A stretch of DNA of 64,000 nucleotides, taken from positions 62,001 through 126,000 of the forward strand of contig JAJAGP010000181.1 in the NCBI GenBank assembly GCA_025084515.1, given 5' to 3'. The position numbers and the translations under genes are program-made. Positions 9,271-20,177 of the stretch are shown one piece after another. A model generated the notes under the pieces. That model was given only the letters and a program-made list of their open reading frames with translations. It was not told the DNA's origin and ran no database searches. Origin of the DNA: Ancistrus triradiatus. Lineage: Eukaryota > Chordata > Actinopteri > Siluriformes > Loricariidae. The number at the start of each line of letters is the position of its first letter. The first letter of the stretch is position 1.

Positions 9271-11175
9271 TTAATTCTCACTGTGCCAGGAGGCACACAA
9301 GGCTTGCCACTTGGTTCGGTCTGCAGCTGCGCGCCGTGCTGAATTCCACGTGCTCCAGCCTGCTCCGTTTCTCTCCGCCTCCACCATTCTCCGCCAAGTT
9401 GTTTGCGGACGGACCCTTTTCCTTCTTCCTTCTGGTGTCCACTCGAGGGCAACAGCACAATCATCATTCCTGTTCCTTCCCAGCACATGCCCAATCCAGT
9501 TCAATCTCCTTCTTCTAACCTCCTCGCTGATCTCCTCCACTCCTGTCATCTCTAGCACCTGTCTGTTGGATACATGCTGCTGCCATCTGATTCTGAGTAT
9601 CCTTCTCAGACACTTGGTCTGGAAGATGTCCAATTTCTCTTCCTCTCCCTTGGTCAGCTTCCAAGCTTCACACCCGTAATATAGTATTGATAGCACCAAA
9701 CTCTTAAAAAGGGATGTTTTTGTTTTTCTGCTGATGTTTCCGGCTTGCCAGATGTTTGATAGCCACTTCATCTGTGCGCTGGCCAAGGCTATTCTTTTCT
9801 TGACGTCTGCTGTGCCTCCTCCATCCTTGGTGACATTTGCGCCTAGAGAAGCAAAGCTTTCTACTTCTTCCACTTCTTGTCCTCCAACCTTCAGCTTGTC
9901 ATCACTCTTACTGTTGACTTTCATGACTTTGCATTTCTGTGCGTTCAGTTTCAGTCCAACTTTGGCTGCGTTGTCCTCCAGTTTTGTCGTTTTACTTTGT
10001 AGTTGCTTCATGGTTGAGGAGAGAAGGGCGAGATCGTCTGCGAAATCAAGGTCCTCCAGCATACTCATGAAATTCCATCTTATCCCAGTTCTCTCATCCT
10101 CCACCGTTTTCCGCATCACCCAGTCTATTACGAGGAGGAACAAAAATCCTGACATACAGCATCCCTGCTTCACTCTGGCGATTACTGTGAACCAGTCTGT
10201 CGTCTCGTCAACGATGACGGAGCACTGAAAGTCTTCATAAATGATCTTGACCATCTGTATCAGTTTCTGAGGGATTCCATAATGACGCATGATGATCCAG
10301 AGGCTGCCACGATGTATGGAATCGAAGGCCTTTACAAAGTCTACAAAATGGACGTACAATGTTGCATTCCACTCATTGACTTGCTCTAGAATATTCCTAA
10401 GGATGAATATCTGGCCAACTGTCCCTCTGCCTGCTCTAAATCCAGCCTGTTCCTTTCTGAGGAAATAATCCACTCCTGCCTGTATCCTGTTGATTATCAT
10501 CTTGCTGAGAACCTTGCTGGCCAAGGGCAGTAGGGTAACCCCTCGCCAATTTCCACATTCCTGAATGTTGCCCTTTTTCGGAATCTTGCAAATGAGTCCT
10601 TTTAAGGAATTTTCTTTCTCCCAGATAAGGTCAAAAATCCTTTTCATTTCTTTACTAGTCTGTTCAATGTCTGCTTTAAGCATTTCTGCTGTGATCTGGT
10701 CTGCTCCAGATGCTTTCTGCCTTCCATTCTCCACTGCATTCTGTGCTCTTGTTGCTTTCTCTGCCATCCATCTTCTCTTATCATCCCTCACACTCTTCTT
10801 TACCTCTCTGTCCTTCTCTCGGTATTCTTCTTTCATTCTGTTTTGTATTCTCTCCGAACGTGTGCTGTTAATCCTGTTCTTGATGTTTCTCCTCTCCTCA
10901 ATCCGTTTCCAGCTGTTGCCGCTTATCCATGGCTTATTCTTCCCTTTTCTAAAGCCGAGTATTTCTTCTGCGGACTTAACATACGCATTCTTCTGTTGCT
11001 CCCACACCTCCTCTATATCTTCACTCCCCGTCTTGGTCTCTTCCAGCTTGCTCCTTACTGCCTCACAGTCTCTCTTCCTTGTTTCTTCGTTTCGTAAACG
11101 TTCAACGTCTAATCTCAGCCTGACCTTCTTGTTGTTTCTGTGTGATTTGAGGCGCAGCCTAATGCGAGTCCTCAC
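9271..11175 (-). CDS. RTE-type reverse transcriptase, 634-codon open frame
   Basis: An uninterrupted frame encodes the RT half of an RTE polyprotein, which copies element RNA at the nicked target. Palm motifs are visible: motif A VDFVKAFDS (residues about 278-286), motif B region RVKQGCCMSG (334-343), motif C LDFADDLALL (376-385) with both Asp. The C-terminus has the RTE signature KCLRRILRIRW, then RRRRLNWIGHVLG (555-567). The frame starts inside the polyprotein because frameshifts cut it from the endonuclease. At residue 153-154 GRQK joins ASGADQ directly, where family members have a further block of roughly 80 residues ending GKASGPDQ, so an in-frame deletion is likely. It is probably not functional despite being open. 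Confidence 0.85.
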   Translation of the reverse strand: MRTRIRLRLKSHRNNKKVRLRLDVERLRNEETRKRDCEAVRSKLEETKTGSEDIEEVWEQQKNAYVKSAEEILGFRKGKNKPWISGNSWKRIEERRNIKNRINSTRSERIQNRMKEEYREKDREVKKSVRDDKRRWMAEKATRAQNAVENGRQKASGADQITAEMLKADIEQTSKEMKRIFDLIWEKENSLKGLICKIPKKGNIQECGNWRGVTLLPLASKVLSKMIINRIQAGVDYFLRKEQAGFRAGRGTVGQIFILRNILEQVNEWNATLYVHFVDFVKAFDSIHRGSLWIIMRHYGIPQKLIQMVKIIYEDFQCSVIVDETTDWFTVIARVKQGCCMSGFLFLLVIDWVMRKTVEDERTGIRWNFMSMLEDLDFADDLALLSSTMKQLQSKTTKLEDNAAKVGLKLNAQKCKVMKVNSKSDDKLKVGGQEVEEVESFASLGANVTKDGGGTADVKKRIALASAQMKWLSNIWQAGNISRKTKTSLFKSLVLSILYYGCEAWKLTKGEEEKLDIFQTKCLRRILRIRWQQHVSNRQVLEMTGVEEISEEVRRRRLNWIGHVLGRNRNDDCAVALEWTPEGRRKRVRPQTTWRRMVEAERNGAGWSTWNSARRAAADRTKWQALCASWHSEN

Positions 11176-11899
11176 CAGTTGGTGGTCGCTGTTGGCATCA
11201 ACCCCTCTCTATGCTCGGGAGTCTTGTGCCGATTATCTCCACGTCCGCTGATCAGAAGATGGTCGATTTGGTTCTTCACTTTTCCATCTGCTGACGTCCA
11301 TGTTGCTTTATGGATGTCCTTGTGAGGGAATAATGTTCCTGTGATGACAAGTCCGTTCTGCTGACAGAACTCACAAAGTCTTTCTCCGTTTTCATTTTGT
11401 GTTCCCAACCCATGTACACACATTGTCCTTTCATATCCCGAGCTATCGTTTCCAACTTTTTGGCAATAAAATCGCCCATGATTACAATGATGTCGTTTTG
11501 GCTGCACCCATCAACTGTTTCTTGAAGTTCTTGGTAAAACCGTTCTTTCTCCTGGTCTTCCTTCTCGTCGTGTGGTGCATATACTTGTATAACAGTCACC
11601 CTCCTTTGTCTTCAATAAAATCTTGCAGTTATGATCCTCTTGTTTATGGGTGTCCATTCCATAAGAGATTTCACTGTCTCCTCATTCATCATGATGGCAA
11701 CTCCTCCCTCGTGCAATTGTTCGTCACCGCTGAAAATCACTGTTTGTCCCGAATTCATCTTCACTTTTCCTGCTCCTGTCCACCTGCATTCGCTTATCCC
11801 TTGGATATCCAGATTGTACCTTTGCATCTCCTTCGCGATCTGTGCTGCTGCTCCTCCTCTATACATTGTCCTCACATTCCAGTGTCCAATGGTGAGAGT
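11172..11899 (-). pseudogene. RTE endonuclease domain, broken
   Basis: Reading leftward from 11899, the domain begins with the typical IGHWNVRTMYRGG, then DIQGISECRWTG (the catalytic Glu block), TVIQVYAPHDEKE, VIMGDF and NQIDHLLIS (the expected Asp/His region). A stop falls near 11610, one frameshift near 11470 (frame change after GDFIAK) and another near 11210-11225 before the RT frame. Three lesions in about 700 bp contrast with none in the 1.9-kb RT frame. The domain would have cut target DNA. Confidence 0.85.
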
Positions 11900-12225
11900 A
11901 GTTTTGGGGATTGCAAAGGACTTCGTCGGATGCTGAGCTTACCGTAGGCTTTCACCCATCGTCGTAATGGTGCCTAACATGTTGGCAGTCCCCGCTCCCC
12001 CCAAGGCTTGGTTCAAGGTGATGTTCGTCGTTTCTGTAACTTGTTGGTTTTTATGGGAGGAGGTAGTTGGCCTCTTGCCCAACCCCCAAGCTTGGAGGGT
12101 CAGTGGTTTTCTGTCAGGGTTTCCGTCCCTTAGATGGACTGCCCTCCCAGGCTAACGAGTTCCATCTACCCGATGGCTGACTTGGTAACTACCCCTAAAG
12201 CTGGGAGAACACCTATTTCGGCAGT

Positions 12226-12480
12226 AGTTTCTGCAGGATGCTTGTTTTCATGAGGTCACATTCACAACATTTAGCTGAGATGCTTATCCACTGCGACTTG
12301 CAGAAGGGCTTTTGCAGACATTACTTCATGCAAGTACAAATAGCCAACAGCCCAAGAACACCATCTAAATAAAACCATGTCAGTGTATAATGTAGGTACA
12401 AAAAAAAACAAAAAAAACAAACATTATTTTATCTTTATCAAAGTAAAATTTTTCATAAACCGAAGATTTTAATATATACT

Positions 12481-12526
<46 letters not shown>

Positions 12527-13079
12527 CATAGCATAGCCTACCTTACACATACTTTTACTGCAGTTTGGCAGAATAATTAACATAAAGCATATTTTTTTTA
12601 AAGTGAAAAACAAAAACATGACCACAGCTTTTCTTCACTACATTTCCCAGCACTCAACTCTCCTGCCACATGACTACCTCTCACGCACTGCCCATTCCCT
12701 GATTTAGCACAGGAGCGGGCAGGAGAGTATCGTCCTACGTATCGCTTGACTGGGGAAAAAAAATTGAAATTCTAAATTCAGAGAACATTTTCAGCTTAAT
12801 GTGTATTAATGTTTTCCTACCGTAAATTAGAAATATTGTAAATCAGACCATCGTAAAATAGGGAGTACCTGTAAATGCCTAAGTTCAGTTTTAGTCTTCA
12901 CTTAAGTGCTGAATGAAAAGATGAACTGTTGTATGAAAACAGCAAACAAACAAACAGTCCAAGTTCATTCTACCACCTGCCAGAAGAAAATTTCAGTAGT
13001 CTAATTTTGACACAACAAGCGACTCAAAAAGCAAAAAGAAATTCCAAAGAAATCCAAAGAAATCCAAAGAAATTCAGAA
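12226..13079. other. Unassigned intronic stretch with an (AC)n tract
   Basis: The only clear feature is an (AC)n microsatellite at 12483-12523. Just before the Tc1 remnant, 13035-13075 repeats AAATCCAAAG several times in tandem. Confidence 0.5.
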
Positions 13080-14076
13080 ATAATTGAGAAAGAAAGTAAT
13101 TGAGATCTATCAGTCTGGAAAGGGTTATAAAGCCATTATGAAAGCTTTGGGACCCCCGCAAACCACAGCAAGAGCCATTATCCACAAATGGCGAAGACTT
13201 GGAACAGTGGTGAACCTTTCCAGGAGTGGCCGGCCGACCAAAATTATCCCAAGAGCGCAGCAATGACTCATCCAAGAGGTCATAAAAGACTCCACAACAA
13301 CATCCAAAGAACTGCAGGCCTCACTTGCCTCAGTTAAGGTCAGTGTTCATGCCTCCACCATAAGAAAGAGACTGCGCAAAAATGGCCTGCATGGTAGAGT
13401 TCAAAGACGAAAACCACTGCTGAGCAAAAAGAACATTAAAGCTTGTCTCAGTTTTTCCAGAACACATCTTGATGATTCCAAAGACTTTTGGGAAAACATT
13501 CTGTGGACTGACGAGACAAAAGTTGAACTCTTTGGAAGGTGTGTGTCCTATTACATCTGGCATAAAAGTAACACAGCATTTCAGAAAAAGAACATTATAC
13601 CAACAGTAAAATATGGTGGTTGTAGTGTGATGGTCTGGGGCTGTTCTGCTGCTTCAGGACCTGGAAGACTTGCTGTGATAAATGGAACTATGAATTCTGC
13701 TGAAAATCCTGAAAATGAATGTCCGGCCATCTGTTCGTGACCTCAAGCTGAAACAAACTTGGGTTCTGCAGCAGGACAATGATCCAAAACACAGCAGCAA
13801 GTCCACCTCTGAATGGCTGAAGAAAAACAAAATGAAGACTTGAGTGGCCTAGTCAAAGTCCTGACCTGAATCCTATTGAGATGCTGTGGCATGACCTTAA
13901 GAAGGCCGTTAATGCTCGAAAACCCTCCAATGTGGCTGAATTACAACAATTCTGCAAAGATGAGTTGGGGCCAATATTACTCCACAACGCTGTAAAAGAC
14001 TCATTGCAAGTTATCACAAACGCTTGGCTGCAGTTGTTGCTGCTAAGAGTGGCCCAACCAGTTACAGCCGTATGAA
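13080..14076 (+). pseudogene. Tc1-like transposase remnant, second family
   Basis: The blocks occur in order: a helix-turn-helix VIEIYQSGKGYKAIMKALG, GTVVNLSRSGRPTK, a stop at about 13264, RKPLLSKKNIKAC, LWTDETKVELFGR (first Asp), NTAFQKKNIIPTVKYGG, VLQQDNDPKHSSK (second Asp) and SQSPDLNPIEMLW (Glu). All three catalytic positions survive, but stops and several frameshifts break the frame. The left terminal repeat is not clear. The right end is cut by another Tc1 end at about 14072. Confidence 0.9.
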
Positions 14077-14744
14077 AAAGTTTTGGGCACCCCTGATCAT
14101 TTTCATGATTTTAGTTTATAAATCATTGGTTGTTCAGATCAGCAACTTGAGTTAAATATATCATATAGCAGATGAACACAGTGATATTTGAGAAGTGAAA
14201 TGAAGTTTATAGGATTTACAGAAAGTGTGCAGTAATTATTCAAACAAAATTAGGCAGGTGTATAAATTTGGGCACCCCAACAGAAAAATGACATCAATAT
14301 TTAGTAGATCCTCCTTTTGTAGAAATAACAGCCGCTAAACGCTTCCTACAGCTTCCAGTCTGGATTCTGGTTGAAGGTGCTTTGGACCATTCTTCTTTAG
14401 AAACAGTCAGGTTTCAGTCAGGTTTGATGGTTTTTCCGAGCATGGACAGCCAACATTTTCAGTAATATTCATGTCTGGGGACTGAGATGGCCATTCCAGA
14501 ACGTTGTACTGGTTCCTCTGCATGAATGCCTTAGTAGATTTTGAGCAGGGTTTGGGGTCGTTGGCCTCAGTGCAACTTTGTCACTGATTCTTGAACATTG
14601 TTCTCAAGAATCTGGAGATATTAACTGGAATCCATGCGACCCTCAACTTTAACAAGATTCCTAGTACCTGCACTGGCCACACAGTCCCACAGCATGATGG
14701 AACCACCACCAAATTTTACTGTGGGTAGCAAGTGTTTGTCTTGG
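14072..14744 (-). mobile_element. Truncated Tc1-like element of a third family
   Basis: The sequence starts TATGAAAAAGTTTTGGGCAC, a Tc1 terminal repeat, and runs through CAGGTGTATAAATTTGGGCA. It then reads on the minus strand into transposase C-terminal and middle blocks (AATTTTACTGTGGGTAGC corresponds to the conserved glycine-rich block). It stops abruptly at about 14744, lacking its N-terminal half and other end. It begins at a TA inside the last codons of the Tc1 remnant to its left, so it inserted into that copy. Confidence 0.75.
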
Positions 14745-14847
14745 AAAACTATGTTTTCTATTTTAATTTAACTTCTGTGTATTTAAATTATTATTATAGA
14801 TAATTTAGTTTAATTATTACACATATCATGTAGGCTGCCAAAAAAAA

Positions 14848-15100
14848 TTGAGTCACTTTGAGTCTTGGTCTCTTTCTTATTGTGAAGCTGCCTTGAGACA
14901 ATGCTCTGTTGTAAAAACCGCTATATAGTGGTACCTCAGTTTCCATCTTTAACTCCTTACAGAAGGCTAGTCAAGTACCAAAATCGACAAATACCAACCA
15001 ATTGTTCCAATACGGAATATTGTAAACTGAATTAATCCGTTCCAGATCCCCAGAAAATCCACCCTGTATAATGCATTGTATGCATTAATGGAAGATCTGG
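14848..15100 (+). repeat. L2 tail fragment and a GTGGTACCTC transposon end
   Basis: 14848-14929 is a diverged piece of the window's common L2 3' end (GAGACAATGCTCTGTTGTAA). It is followed by AGTGGTACCTCAGTTTCC, which resembles the terminal repeat of the pogo-like element at 21739-22718. The matching opposite end of that second element is not found nearby. Confidence 0.55.
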
Positions 15101-15422
15101 ACTAAGTCAGGGTCTAAGCTCAAAAGAGGCAAGTTAAATATGTATTTTTTTAAGCAAGTTTTTTTTGTTTGAGTTTTTGTTTTCAGTCTGTTCAGTAGTT
15201 TTCAAATTTAAGAAATTTCAAATTTGTTATTACTTCCTGAAATCCATCTGGCTAAAATTTAAGCTTGAATTTATCTCGTGAGAAGAAATAACTATTTCTT
15301 TCTTCTCCACAGAATAACCTATAAACTTAAAGCGATGTTCAGCTCACCCAAGTCCACGAGAATCAAAATGTTGACGACATATCTGAGAAGTGTGAGCAGC
15401 TGTGGGAAATAAAAATCTCTTT

Positions 15423-15425
<3 letters not shown>

Positions 15426-15480
<55 letters not shown>
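15426..15480. repeat. (TA)n microsatellite
   Basis: An uninterrupted TA tract directly precedes the hairpin and the Penelope-like fragment. Confidence 0.95.
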
Positions 15481-15485
<5 letters not shown>

Positions 15486-15486
<1 letters not shown>

Positions 15487-15534
15487 TAAAGTCTCACATC
15501 AAGCAGGCCCTGGGCCTTTGGTGTGAGACTTTAT
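15486..15534. repeat. 49-nt hairpin at the 5' boundary of a Penelope-like fragment
   Basis: ATAAAGTCTCACATCAA pairs with TTGGTGTGAGACTTTAT (one G-T or mismatch position). Inside it AGGCCC pairs with GGGCCT around a single T. The structure sits exactly between the (TA)n tract and the retroelement coding region, suggesting a snap-back junction formed at 5' truncation. Confidence 0.85.
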
Positions 15535-16322
15535 CCGAACTGGGCCTTTGTCAAAGCCGGTAAGTCGCCCAAACAGTGCTCCAGCAGATCGATGAGAGGA
15601 GAACAACAACCGCAGTCTAAGCGTAAACCAGTGGTGATTCTATATGTGGCAGGAACATCTGAACAATTGAGACGCATCTTTGCTTTCAAACCCCAAAACA
15701 CGCTACGCCAGAAACTGGTCCACCCCAAGGATCGGGTCCCCCAGCACAAACAGAGTAATGTAGTGTATGCTGTGAAGTGCCAGGAGGATTGCCAGGATTG
15801 TACATCGGGGAAAACCAAACCAGCCACTGGAATGAAACGGATGGCACAACATAGAAGAGCTACCTCATCAGGTCAGGACTCTGCGGTTTACACCCACCTA
15901 CAAGCCAGTGGCCACTCTTTCAAGGATGAAGACGTGCAGATCCTTGATAGGGAGAAACGATGGTTTGAACGCGTAGTAAAAGAAGCCATTTTTGTAAAAA
16001 GGGAACGTCCATCCCTGAACCGAGGAGAGGGCCTCAGAGTACACCTCTCACCATCTTACAACGGAGCCATCGCAGCCCTTCCCCAATCCTGTGTGAATGG
16101 CACACGTGGCCATTGTCGTTAATGGCCATGTCAATCTGCATATTAAACTGATCATCGGTCCCATTGTTATGCAATGGTGCTGGTACCAGTCGTTATGCAA
16201 AGGTGCTATATATAAGATTTGGGAAGTTTTCCAACTGCTGAGACCGAAGAAGTCACCTAGATGAGTGACGAAACGTTTCTCCGACAAAAACTTTGTCCAG
16301 ATGAACAGATTCAACTTCTGGG
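15535..16322 (+). mobile_element. 5'-truncated Penelope-like retroelement, copy 1
   Basis: The copy keeps the C-terminal coding part of a Penelope-like element and its 3' terminal sequence. That sequence ends CAGATTCAACTTCTGGG after the block GATGAGTGACGAAACGTTTC. The same end sequence, in both orientations, bounds the second copy at 57375-62916. The reverse transcriptase domain is absent through 5' truncation. Confidence 0.85.
15577..16122 (+). pseudogene. GIY-YIG endonuclease C-terminal domain of a Penelope-like element
   Basis: This is the terminal domain that follows the reverse transcriptase in Penelope-like elements. Visible blocks are QNTLRQKLVHPKDRVPQHKQ, SNVVYAVKCQEDC, KRMAQHRRATSSGQDSAVY, LQASGHSFKDEDVQILDRE, RWFERVVKEAIFVKRERPSL and NRGEGLRVHLSPSYN. 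The expected YIGET-type motif is replaced by TSGKTK near 15808, so the catalytic YIG is lost and residues are missing. The frame is otherwise open to the stop at 16120-16122. Confidence 0.8.
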
Positions 16323-16364
16323 AATGCTTAAACAAATTCTGTTGATAGCCACCTTCCAGTTTGG

Positions 16365-16560
16365 AGTAATCCGTTAGCCAAATGCACATCTTTTGGAATG
16401 TGGAAGGAAACTGGAGTACTAAAAGTACACCCATGCGGACACAGGGAGGACACGCAAACACCACAAAAGGTGGAATCTGAGGTCATGATCAAACCAGGGA
16501 TCTCCAGAGCTGTGAGGCAACTGTACTAACCACATGTGGCAACATGCTGGCCAAATTACA
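16365..16560 (-). repeat. (GAAT)n-tailed SINE-like repeat, fragment
   Basis: Read on the minus strand it contains the fish repeat blocks equivalent to 'tgtgtccgcatgggtg' and 'cacattccaaaagatgtgca', with a tRNA-like head towards 16560 (GTTAGTACAGTTGCCTCACA on the minus strand). It lies 150 bp from nampt exon 4. Confidence 0.6.
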
Positions 16561-16712
16561 TAATTACTAAACCCATTAAAAACTGCATAATAAAAATCAT
16601 AATTTCCAATCTAAAGAAGTTGTAGTTCTATACATCTGAAATACAGCATTTTAACATAAAACTACTAAAACCCCTTTCAACTGCCCTACTTACACAAATC
16701 AGCATCACTTAC

Positions 16713-16841
16713 CTCTACCCAATTGGTAAGCCAGTAGCATTCAGGATCAGTGTTTTCTACAGTAAAGAGGACATTACCACGTGGAATCACACTTCCCTCC
16801 GGGACAGCTTTGATCTCAATCGGTAAATGGCCATTGTACTT
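16713..16841 (-). CDS. nampt: Nampt exon 4 (coding)
   Basis: The 129-bp exon encodes 43 residues beginning KYNGHLPIEIKAVPEG and ending CYWLTNWVE, which matches the vertebrate nicotinamide phosphoribosyltransferase segment after YILE. It includes VIPRGNVLFTVENTDPE. The acceptor is CTCTAG and the donor GTAAGT, both phase 0, so it joins exon 3 without a split codon. The next residues expected (TILVQSWYP...) are not found anywhere to the left in this window, so exon 5 lies beyond position 1 and intron 4 exceeds 16.7 kb. Confidence 0.97.
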
Positions 16842-17083
16842 CTAGAGTCACAGATTACAATGAATCAGTAATTACATGAACATGACCAAGCCATTTCTCC
16901 TTATGTTAATGCAAAAAAAGAGCTAAGCTTCACGAGAGCCAAGTAAAGCTCTTGGCAACTCTGAATATGTTGGAATATGAAGCACACAATACAACCAAGC
17001 TCAAAACCTAGTATTCACTGAGTGACTATTCTGCAATGTAGCAGATTTTTATCCCACTTTAACTCTTTTTGCGATCCACTTAC

Positions 17084-17187
17084 CTCAAGAATGTATTTCC
17101 AGCCTTTTTCATTAAACACATCATCTTGAAAGTGTTCTCGGTACACCTCCTTGGCTTCCTGGATCTTCTCAAGGGTGACTACTTTTC
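17084..17187 (-). CDS. nampt: Nampt exon 3 (coding)
   Basis: The 104-bp exon, plus one base from exon 2, encodes GKVVTLEKIQEAKEV then YREHFQDDVFNEKGWKYILE, near-identical to vertebrate NAMPT. The acceptor is TTGCAG and the donor GTAAGT; entry is phase 1 and exit phase 0. Intron 3 to exon 4 is only 242 bp and free of recognised repeats, in contrast to introns 1 and 2. Confidence 0.97.
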
Positions 17188-18619
17188 CTGCAATTCAGCA
17201 AAGATGAGTTTCTCCATGTGTAAAAGAGCACAGCAAGCCACTAAACTTAATAACATTTTAATAGGAAAAACAATGTATTAAGTTTGTTTAAATCCTTACT
17301 GCTAGACTTATTAAAACAGTCCATATTATCTTCATATGTATAAAAAAAATTACATTGATTTTATATCTGTGTAGTCTGAATAGACACTGGCTCTTGGCAC
17401 AAAAGGGTAAGAGAACTGCTCCAACTGCTGGTAGGATGATCTGGGGAGCCATCGCATATGACATTGGTCACCACAAGAAGAAAATATTCTTTGCTTGATG
17501 CAGGGCAATAATCTTACACTTTTGAATCACCTTAACGCCTTATACACGACCACAACTTGCATCTTCCAACATGGTTGATTGAGAAATGAGAAGCTGCTCA
17601 CTGCATCAGTTAGGGTTAAAAGATTTGTTACCAGCTGAAACATAAGGACCACTGCAGTATTCATCCAGTCAAAAGGTTCTAAAGTATTTGCTTATTTCAA
17701 TCCAAATGGCAACTCATTTTTTTCTTGGCCAGGCAATCTACAATGTTTTGTTATTCATTTTTGAACAACGTGTTTATATTTGATTCAGTAGTTACCGTTT
17801 TAATTGATATGTATAACAATGTCCATGCTGAAGTTGAGAGTTTGATCAAGAGAGTGGAGTTTTACTCATTGACAACTGACATGGTCAAGTACTAATATAA
17901 CTCTGTACATGTCACTGACGTCACACTTCATTTGTTTGTTTTAATCACAATTTCGCTATGAACGACCAGGCTGGTTTATGTCTTAAATGGTTTGGAGTGC
18001 AGTAGCACTTCAAAAGGTGTTTTATATTGAGGTAGAACACGAAGTTTATCTTCTTCCATGGGCTCGTGTTCTTGAACAAGTCTTTGAAGTTGGTCTCATT
18101 GAAGAAGATTTCAGTTGTGATGTTCAAGGTAAGAGGTATTTAATTGTTAATAGGTCTTGGCATAATAGGCATCTTGGCTGGTCGTTTCCTGAAACTAGGT
18201 GTCCGTGTGTGTCTGGAGTGTCCAATGTGGCATTTTGTACGAAATGTTTGATCAAATCTATTACTTGAGGGTTGATTACTGTTTAGTATTTCAGGCTGGA
18301 GTCTGTGCCGTTAGTTAGTCTGTTCTTTTTCCCCCTTCTTATTGCCATTTGGAGAGGTCAATTTAAGAAGATATCTGTTGGAGGGATTGGGTACGTGGAA
18401 TTACAAGTTTCATCAGCTGTTTAAGCTACCCAGTAGACATTTTCATTTCCAGTAATTCCAGTGTGGCTTGAGATCCAACAGTATGTTATATTGTTGGCTT
18501 TTGATGATTTTGTTTTGTTTCAGTATGAGATGAGGTCGGTACCCATTGTTAATTGACTCACTGCCTGGAGACAAGATTTAGGAGTATATGATGCTTTAGA
18601 TTAATTGATTATGCTAAAG

Positions 18620-18775
18620 TGGCCCTGGTGTGCGAGTATGTATGCGGACTTGTGCCCTGTATAGGGTTGTTCCTGCCTTGCACCCTATGCCGCCGACTAG
18701 GCACTGCCTTTCCTGTGACCCTGTCTGTTAAGTGGATAACAAAGTGAATGAATGAATGAATAAATAATAATGATG
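18620..18775 (+). repeat. 3' half of the (GAAT)n-tailed SINE-like repeat
   Basis: The blocks CTTGCACCCTATGCCGCC, CTGTGACCCTGTCTGTTAAG and the end AAGTGAATGAATGAATGAAT match the 3' part and tetranucleotide tail of the common fish repeat whose 5' part appears at 1442 and 16365. Confidence 0.6.
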
Positions 18776-19129
18776 ATAATTATATAATTTGTTTAACATT
18801 ATTATTGTTACTACTACTACTACTATAATTTTGCTATTATAATTTTTTTCTTTAACATATTTGTTTTTATTCCAGAATTAAGATTTGCTGTTATAATACC
18901 CTTTGCTGTCCCACTGAGATGCATCTGAGATCGCTTACATAGTGGATTGTATGCTAGTCATGTGACTGAAACAGATTAAACGCCTTGTAACGTTCACATG
19001 GGGTATTTTGTAAATGAATTTCTAGCATGATAATATTGTTTATCATAATTCTGCAGACAATAATCAATCAATTGTCTAAAGATGCAGTTCTTCTTACTCC
19101 ACAACCCCCCACCCCCAAATCAGGAGAAC

Positions 19130-19345
19130 ACTGAACAGCAATAGCGTGGATGAAAGGGTTGCAAGAATAAAGCCTGGCAAGGCAAGGATAATGCTCTACA
19201 AAAAGAATATTGCTGGCTGTCACATGGCACTTGGACAAGTAAGAAGGCTATTGGAAAAATGTTTTGTGGAAGGATGAGAAAAAAACAGAACTTTTGGTTT
19301 ACATGAAGTGCCACACAGCAAGAGAGCAATAAACAATTTCCATGT
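19130..19345 (+). pseudogene. Tc1-like transposase fragment
   Basis: AAAAGAATATTGCTGGCTGT followed by GGCTATTGGAAAAATGTTTTG and a degraded DE block (KDEKK near 19275) follow the SKKNI...YWKNVLWSDET order of Tc1-like transposases. About 200 bp survive, with no ends. Confidence 0.6.
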
Positions 19346-20177
19346 ATAAGAATTGTTGTCACATTTGTTTAATTGGGTTCTCTTTTTTTCTCTTAAGTCT
19401 TGATGTAGATAATCTGATGATGTTTACGGTAATTTATACAGAAACATTGACTAACTCTACATTCATAAACCTTCATGCACTGTAACAAAATTACAGTGAC
19501 AGTTTCTTTTTATTTTTGTGTAACAGGGTTTAAAACTGTTTGATAGTGTGATGTGTGTGGGAAATACACGTTTGGTATATCGATGTTTTGGGTGTCAAAG
19601 ATGTTTCCTTTTCAAATGCATATACATTTATGATTTATTCGTTGATATTTTTAGGGGCGTTGTATGTGGAGACTCTGCTTGCTGTGATTTCATATGGTAG
19701 TCCCGCTATAGGTTTTGATGAACTTAATTAGCCTGTCCGTTTTTAAGTGCATTTGGCCATCTCCCTTGAATCTGTAGTAGGGGGATAATGGTGTCATTTT
19801 CTCCCGACTCATCACAAGTGGCTGACCATTATCACATTATACAGCATTATTCAGCATGTCTATAAAGCAAGTCCCAATTTAATAGTTTTTTTACCCACCA
19901 ACCAACGTACATAAGAGGCTGTTTTCAGATTTATACGAAGCACAATCAGTTAATCCACATTGCATCGATTCACTGTGAGCCCCGTGGGTGACCCAACAGA
20001 CACTGATGCATTAACTATCAATGTTAAAGTGGGATTTTTTTATAGACACCCTGTACATACAACGTTTTGTTATATATACTTGATCATCTCTCCAAATTCT
20101 ACTTTTCTCCCAACATCAGTTATTTCCATATAATACTCTGAAGCCTTCTTTGAGGGGCTGTTGATGCGTGGCGTGAG

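Larger units (their letters stand above)
9040..12225 (-). mobile_element. RTE-clade LINE, nearly full length
   Basis: A minus-strand non-LTR retrotransposon with an apurinic-type endonuclease region followed by a reverse transcriptase, the RTE layout. It has a GC-rich 5' leader (about 11900-12225) and a short 3' UTR (about 9040-9270). The base composition is clearly more GC-rich than its surroundings. It is the only RTE copy seen in the window. The ends are estimated from where homology-like sequence stops; no target duplication was identified with confidence. Confidence 0.8.

Noticed and set aside
9734..11251. Long plus-strand frames of 164 and 228 codons
   Set aside because: They are antisense shadows of the RTE reverse transcriptase, which has the recognisable motifs on the minus strand.
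13035..13075. Short tandem repeat considered as a CRISPR-like or satellite array
   Set aside because: It consists of only a few AAATCCAAAG units with no spacers, in a eukaryotic intron.
1..16700. Further nampt exons (exon 5 onward)
   Set aside because: I looked for the expected TILVQSWYP and HDFGYRGVSSQE blocks on the minus strand and found none; the space is filled with transposons and unassigned sequence.
17987..18268. 93-codon frame in nampt intron 2 as an extra exon
   Set aside because: It is on the opposite strand to nampt, shows no family signature and has no splice-site support.
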